DNA from: Hymenobacter nivis
GTDB lineage: Bacteria > Bacteroidota > Bacteroidia > Cytophagales > Hymenobacteraceae
Assembly (NCBI RefSeq): GCF_006439025.1
Contig: NZ_RCYZ01000001.1
Span: forward strand, 1 to 64,000
Direction of reading: 5' to 3'
DNA: 64,000 bases
The notes beneath the pieces were generated by a model, which saw nothing but the letters and a program-made list of their open reading frames with translations, was not told the origin of the DNA and made no database searches. Both the position numbers and the translations under genes were made by a program. Shown piece after piece: positions 61,137-64,000 of this stretch (the first letter of the stretch is position 1; each line of letters starts with the position of its first letter).

Positions 61137-64000
61137 TTACGCCACCACCGGGGGCATCTTCTCGTTTTGGCGGCGCAGGCGCTGGCAGAGCACGCGCAGC
61201 ACGTTGCGGCCCACCTCGGCGCACTCCTCCATCACGTCGTAAAAATCTTCCTGGTCGATGCGGAAGGCCGCCACGGGGCCCTGGGCCACGGCAGAGGCCG
61301 AGCGGGCCTCGGCGTCGAGCAGGGCCAGCTCGCCAAAAAAGTCGCCCGGGCTGAAGGTGGCCAGCGGCCGCAGCCCGTCGAAAATGCCCACCTCGCCGGT
61401 GCACACAATGAAGAGCGAGGTGCCCAGGCTGCCCTTGGCGAAGATTTCCTGGCCCGGGGCGAAGGCCATTTCGCGCATGATGGGCTCGATGGCGGCCAGG
61501 ACGTTTTCGGGCGTTTGGGCAAACAGGGCGGTGCCCTTGAGCAGGCGCACGCGCTCCAAGGCCGAGGCGCAGGCGGGCGAATGATCGGAGGAAGGGGCCA
61601 TGAGCAGGGCGGCAGCGCCGGGAAATTCGGTGAGCAATACATCGTAGGCGGCGGGGCGCAGCACCGGCAGCTGGCGCAGCAGGGCCCGGGCGCTTTCCTG
61701 CACCAGCAGCCCCTCGGCCAGCAGGTGCGGGTAGAGGTGGGCCACGGTGGCCGGCTGGGGGTGCCAGCGGCGCAGGGCCACGCCCACCGTCCAGGCTGAA
61801 AACGCACCCAGGCCCCGGCGCACCACCAGCGCCGGCAGAGCCTCGGGGGCCACCAGGGGCCCCAGCAGGTCGTTAAACACCAGTACCTTATCGCGCAGTC
61901 GGCCCGCGTCGAGCATGGCTTGCAGGCCCTGGTAGAGCGGGCGGGGCAGCAGGTTGTCGAGCATTTCGAGGGCGTTGGCCTGCCGCTCGCCAGCGGTGTG
62001 GGCCGCCCCGCGCTGCGCGTCGAGGATGGGCTGGCGCTCATACAGCTGCGCCAGGGCGCCAAACAGGCGCTGCTGGCCCTTACGCAGCTCGTAGCGCAGG
62101 GCCGCCCGCAGCTCGGCGTCGGCCGCGGCCATGCCGTGCAGTAGGTGCTGGGCAAAGCGTAGCTCCTCCTCCACCAGGCGCTGGAAGCCCGGCGCATCGG
62201 CCCCATCAGAGGCGAAGGCGGTGAGGGCCCGCAGCGCCGCCGCCCGCCCCGGCAAGTGGGGACCCTGGGCCGTGGCCACCAGCAGCTGCCGGGCGGCGGG
62301 CGTGCCTTGGTGGGCGCAGGCCTGCGCCACGCGCTGCAGGCGCCGCCCGTCGGTTTCGCGCGCCAGCACGTCGCCCAGCACCGGCAGGGCCGCCGCACCC
62401 GCCCCGGCCAGGGCCGCGGCGGCCAGCGGCTGCACGGCTTTGGTGTGCAGCAGGGCCACCAGCTGCGCCAGCACGGCGGGCGTGGGCGCGGCGGCGGCGG
62501 CCCGCACGGCGGCCTGCACCAGCGCCGGGTTGGGGCCCCGCAGGCCAGCGGCCACGGCCTCGGCTTGCGGCCCAGGCTCTAGAAAACCTGCCAGGGCGAG
62601 GCACGCGAGGCGGGCGGCGGGGGCGGCATCGGCGGCCAGCGCGGCCAGGCTGGCGCGGGCCAGGGCGTCGGCCGGGGCGGCTTCGAGGCGGCCGCGCAGG
62701 GCCCCCTGGCGCGCAGGCCAATCGGGGTGGCCGAGCAGGGCATCGGCGGCCGGGTGGGGGCCGGCCAGGCGGGCGGCCAGTTCGCGCAACGCGGGGTCGG
62801 GGTCGGCCAGGGCGCGGCGGCAGAGCAGGGCGACGTCGGCGCGGGGCCCCAGCAAGGCCAGGGCGCGGGCGCGCACCCGGCCGTCGGGGTGGCCGAGCAG
62901 CGCCTCGGCGTGGGGGGCCAGGGCGGCGGGGCCCGCGTATTGCAGGTGGGCCAGGGCTTGCAAGGCCGCGGCGGAGGCGGGCGCATCAGCCGCTTCGGCG
63001 GCAGCAGTGGCCTCCGCGGCATCGGTGGCTGCGGCAGGCACGGGGCCGCCAGGGGCCCCGGCGGGCTCCCTGGGGGCCCCGGCGGCTTCCGCGGGGGTGC
63101 CGAAGCGCAGGCCCAGCGCGCCCCGCAACTCGTTCAGGTACTGGCCATAGGCGCGGCGCAGCAACACCAAGGCCCCCAGCAGTAGCGCGGCCATCCAAGC
63201 CAGCGGCAGCCACTGGCCCAGCGCCGCGGCCCGGGGCAGCGCCAGCAGCAGGGCCCCCAGGGCCAGGCCCAGCGGCTCGTACACGCCCTTGGCCTGGGTG
63301 TGGCCGGCCAGGCGCGCCGGCGGCGAGAGCGGCTGAAACAGCACCAAAAACACGGGCTCGAACACGGCCCGGCGCAGCACTTCCAGCCCCAGGTACAGCC
63401 CGCAGAAGTACGCCAGCTGCGCGCCCGGCCCCGCCTGCGCCGCCCACAGCACCCCAAACAGCCCGATGCCCGCCAGCGCCGCCAGTGGCAGCACCAGCAG
63501 CGCCCGCCGCACCCCCAGCCAGTCGAGGCCGCGGCGCGCAAACAGCAGCTTCAGGCCCGTGGCCAGCAGGTAGGTAAGCACCAGCACGCCGCCCACGTAT
63601 TGCAGCACGGGCCCCTGGCCCTGAAACTTGTACTTCACGTTTACCAAAAACAGGTACTCCACCCCCACCGCCGCCGCCGCCAGCGCCAGCAGGCTGAGGC
63701 CCAGCGCCCGCACCAGCGCCTGCCCTCCCGCCGCCGGGGCCCCGTGCGCCGCCGGGGGCCCCGGGCGGGCCGCGGCCTGCGCCCGGAACGTGGCCCGCTG
63801 CACCAGCAACGCCAGCAGGTAGGCCCCAAAGGCCGTGAGCAGCAGCCCGTACAACGCGTGCTGGGCGTGCACAAACACGGCCAGCCCCGCCCCCAGGGCC
63901 TTGGCCGGCAGGTCGCCGGCGCTGATGACGCCGAACAGCCGCCGCCCCTGCCGCACGTTAAATACCACCGCCGACATTCCCCAAAACTCCAGGCTTGTCA
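61137..64000 (-). CDS. Transporter-like/HEAT/cyclic-nucleotide-binding fusion protein (5' end outside window)
   Basis: The frame is open past the right edge (codons before ATG 63977 read SLEFWG in sense), so the N-terminus is missing. At least ~950 residues remain. Residues ~1-295 hold about eight hydrophobic helices like the ATP/ADP-translocase-type MFS fold (FNVRQGRRLFGVISAGDLPAKALG). Residues ~335-700 are Ala/Leu-rich helical repeats of HEAT type. A cyclic-nucleotide-binding domain closes it: phosphate-binding cassette FFGELALLDAEARSASA, with both the Glu and the phosphate-contacting Arg present, in frame with GTSLFIVCTGEVGIFDG. Convergent with the adenylate cyclase. A cAMP-gated carrier or sensor is likely; the substrate is unknown. 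Confidence 0.85.
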   Translation of the reverse strand, partial: TSLEFWGMSAVVFNVRQGRRLFGVISAGDLPAKALGAGLAVFVHAQHALYGLLLTAFGAYLLALLVQRATFRAQAAARPGPPAAHGAPAAGGQALVRALGLSLLALAAAAVGVEYLFLVNVKYKFQGQGPVLQYVGGVLVLTYLLATGLKLLFARRGLDWLGVRRALLVLPLAALAGIGLFGVLWAAQAGPGAQLAYFCGLYLGLEVLRRAVFEPVFLVLFQPLSPPARLAGHTQAKGVYEPLGLALGALLLALPRAAALGQWLPLAWMAALLLGALVLLRRAYGQYLNELRGALGLRFGTPAEAAGAPREPAGAPGGPVPAAATDAAEATAAAEAADAPASAAALQALAHLQYAGPAALAPHAEALLGHPDGRVRARALALLGPRADVALLCRRALADPDPALRELAARLAGPHPAADALLGHPDWPARQGALRGRLEAAPADALARASLAALAADAAPAARLACLALAGFLEPGPQAEAVAAGLRGPNPALVQAAVRAAAAAPTPAVLAQLVALLHTKAVQPLAAAALAGAGAAALPVLGDVLARETDGRRLQRVAQACAHQGTPAARQLLVATAQGPHLPGRAAALRALTAFASDGADAPGFQRLVEEELRFAQHLLHGMAAADAELRAALRYELRKGQQRLFGALAQLYERQPILDAQRGAAHTAGERQANALEMLDNLLPRPLYQGLQAMLDAGRLRDKVLVFNDLLGPLVAPEALPALVVRRGLGAFSAWTVGVALRRWHPQPATVAHLYPHLLAEGLLVQESARALLRQLPVLRPAAYDVLLTEFPGAAALLMAPSSDHSPACASALERVRLLKGTALFAQTPENVLAAIEPIMREMAFAPGQEIFAKGSLGTSLFIVCTGEVGIFDGLRPLATFSPGDFFGELALLDAEARSASAVAQGPVAAFRIDQEDFYDVMEECAEVGRNVLRVLCQRLRRQNEKMPPVVA

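Overview
The window looks like a chromosomal segment of a high-GC member of the Bacteroidota, most like Hymenobacter or a close relative in Cytophagales. The evidence is threefold. There are two SusC-like or OMP_b-brl_3 outer-membrane barrels and a TonB receptor. Several start codons are preceded by a Bacteroidota-type -7 element (TAnnTTTG, here often TACCTTTG or TACTTTGCGG) rather than an obvious Shine-Dalgarno. The sequence is also saturated, inside and outside genes, with the GC palindrome GGGGCCC. Genes are dense and mostly housekeeping or accessory. I see no rRNA, tRNA or CRISPR array.

Layout. 1-288: 3' end of an IS5-type transposase, tail to tail with a cobalamin operon (cobQ > cobD > cbiB, minus strand, 3827 to 285). 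3982-8368: ClC channel or antiporter, CPA2-type cation/proton antiporter and a flavoprotein. 8483-13983: hybrid histidine kinase with Hpt, small membrane protein, a DisA_N-like (diadenylate cyclase fold) protein and an aldo/keto reductase. 14261-15822: lipoprotein, SCO copper chaperone and cytochrome c (a probable oxidase-assembly operon). 16100-20366: SseB-like protein, secreted M28 peptidase, a low-GC patch with a frameshifted small gene, DUF1810 and a slipin. 20377-24754: triple-PAS hybrid kinase and an SDR/DUF2867 oxidoreductase. 24932-26851: an unusual Lgt-like membrane domain joined to a beta-rich domain. 26870-31776: topoisomerase III, CPBP protease, YjbQ and a small protein.

31850-38766 is the most heavily regulated part. 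An APC permease has a clear SAM-I (S-box) riboswitch in its leader. An OmpR-type two-component pair is followed by five TTTAA boxes, four of them at exact 11-bp steps, in front of a SulP transporter. A beta-carbonic anhydrase follows SulP, which suggests bicarbonate handling. 38868-44471: M1 aminopeptidase, a hypothetical gene and a BtuB-like TonB receptor; the last two carry diverged copies of the same ~165-bp upstream region. 44549-51455: small membrane protein, UvrA2, Gly-rich lipoprotein, trehalose-6-P synthase/phosphatase fusion and a VOC protein. 51746-59386: two large OM barrels, a GH15 glucoamylase/trehalase-like enzyme and a tiny membrane protein.

59612-64000: two response regulators, the second fused to a class IIIb adenylate cyclase. 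They face a transporter-HEAT-cyclic-nucleotide-binding fusion that runs off the window, so a cAMP producer and a candidate cAMP reader sit together. Most convergent gene pairs are separated by long, near-perfect palindromes that probably act as bidirectional terminators.
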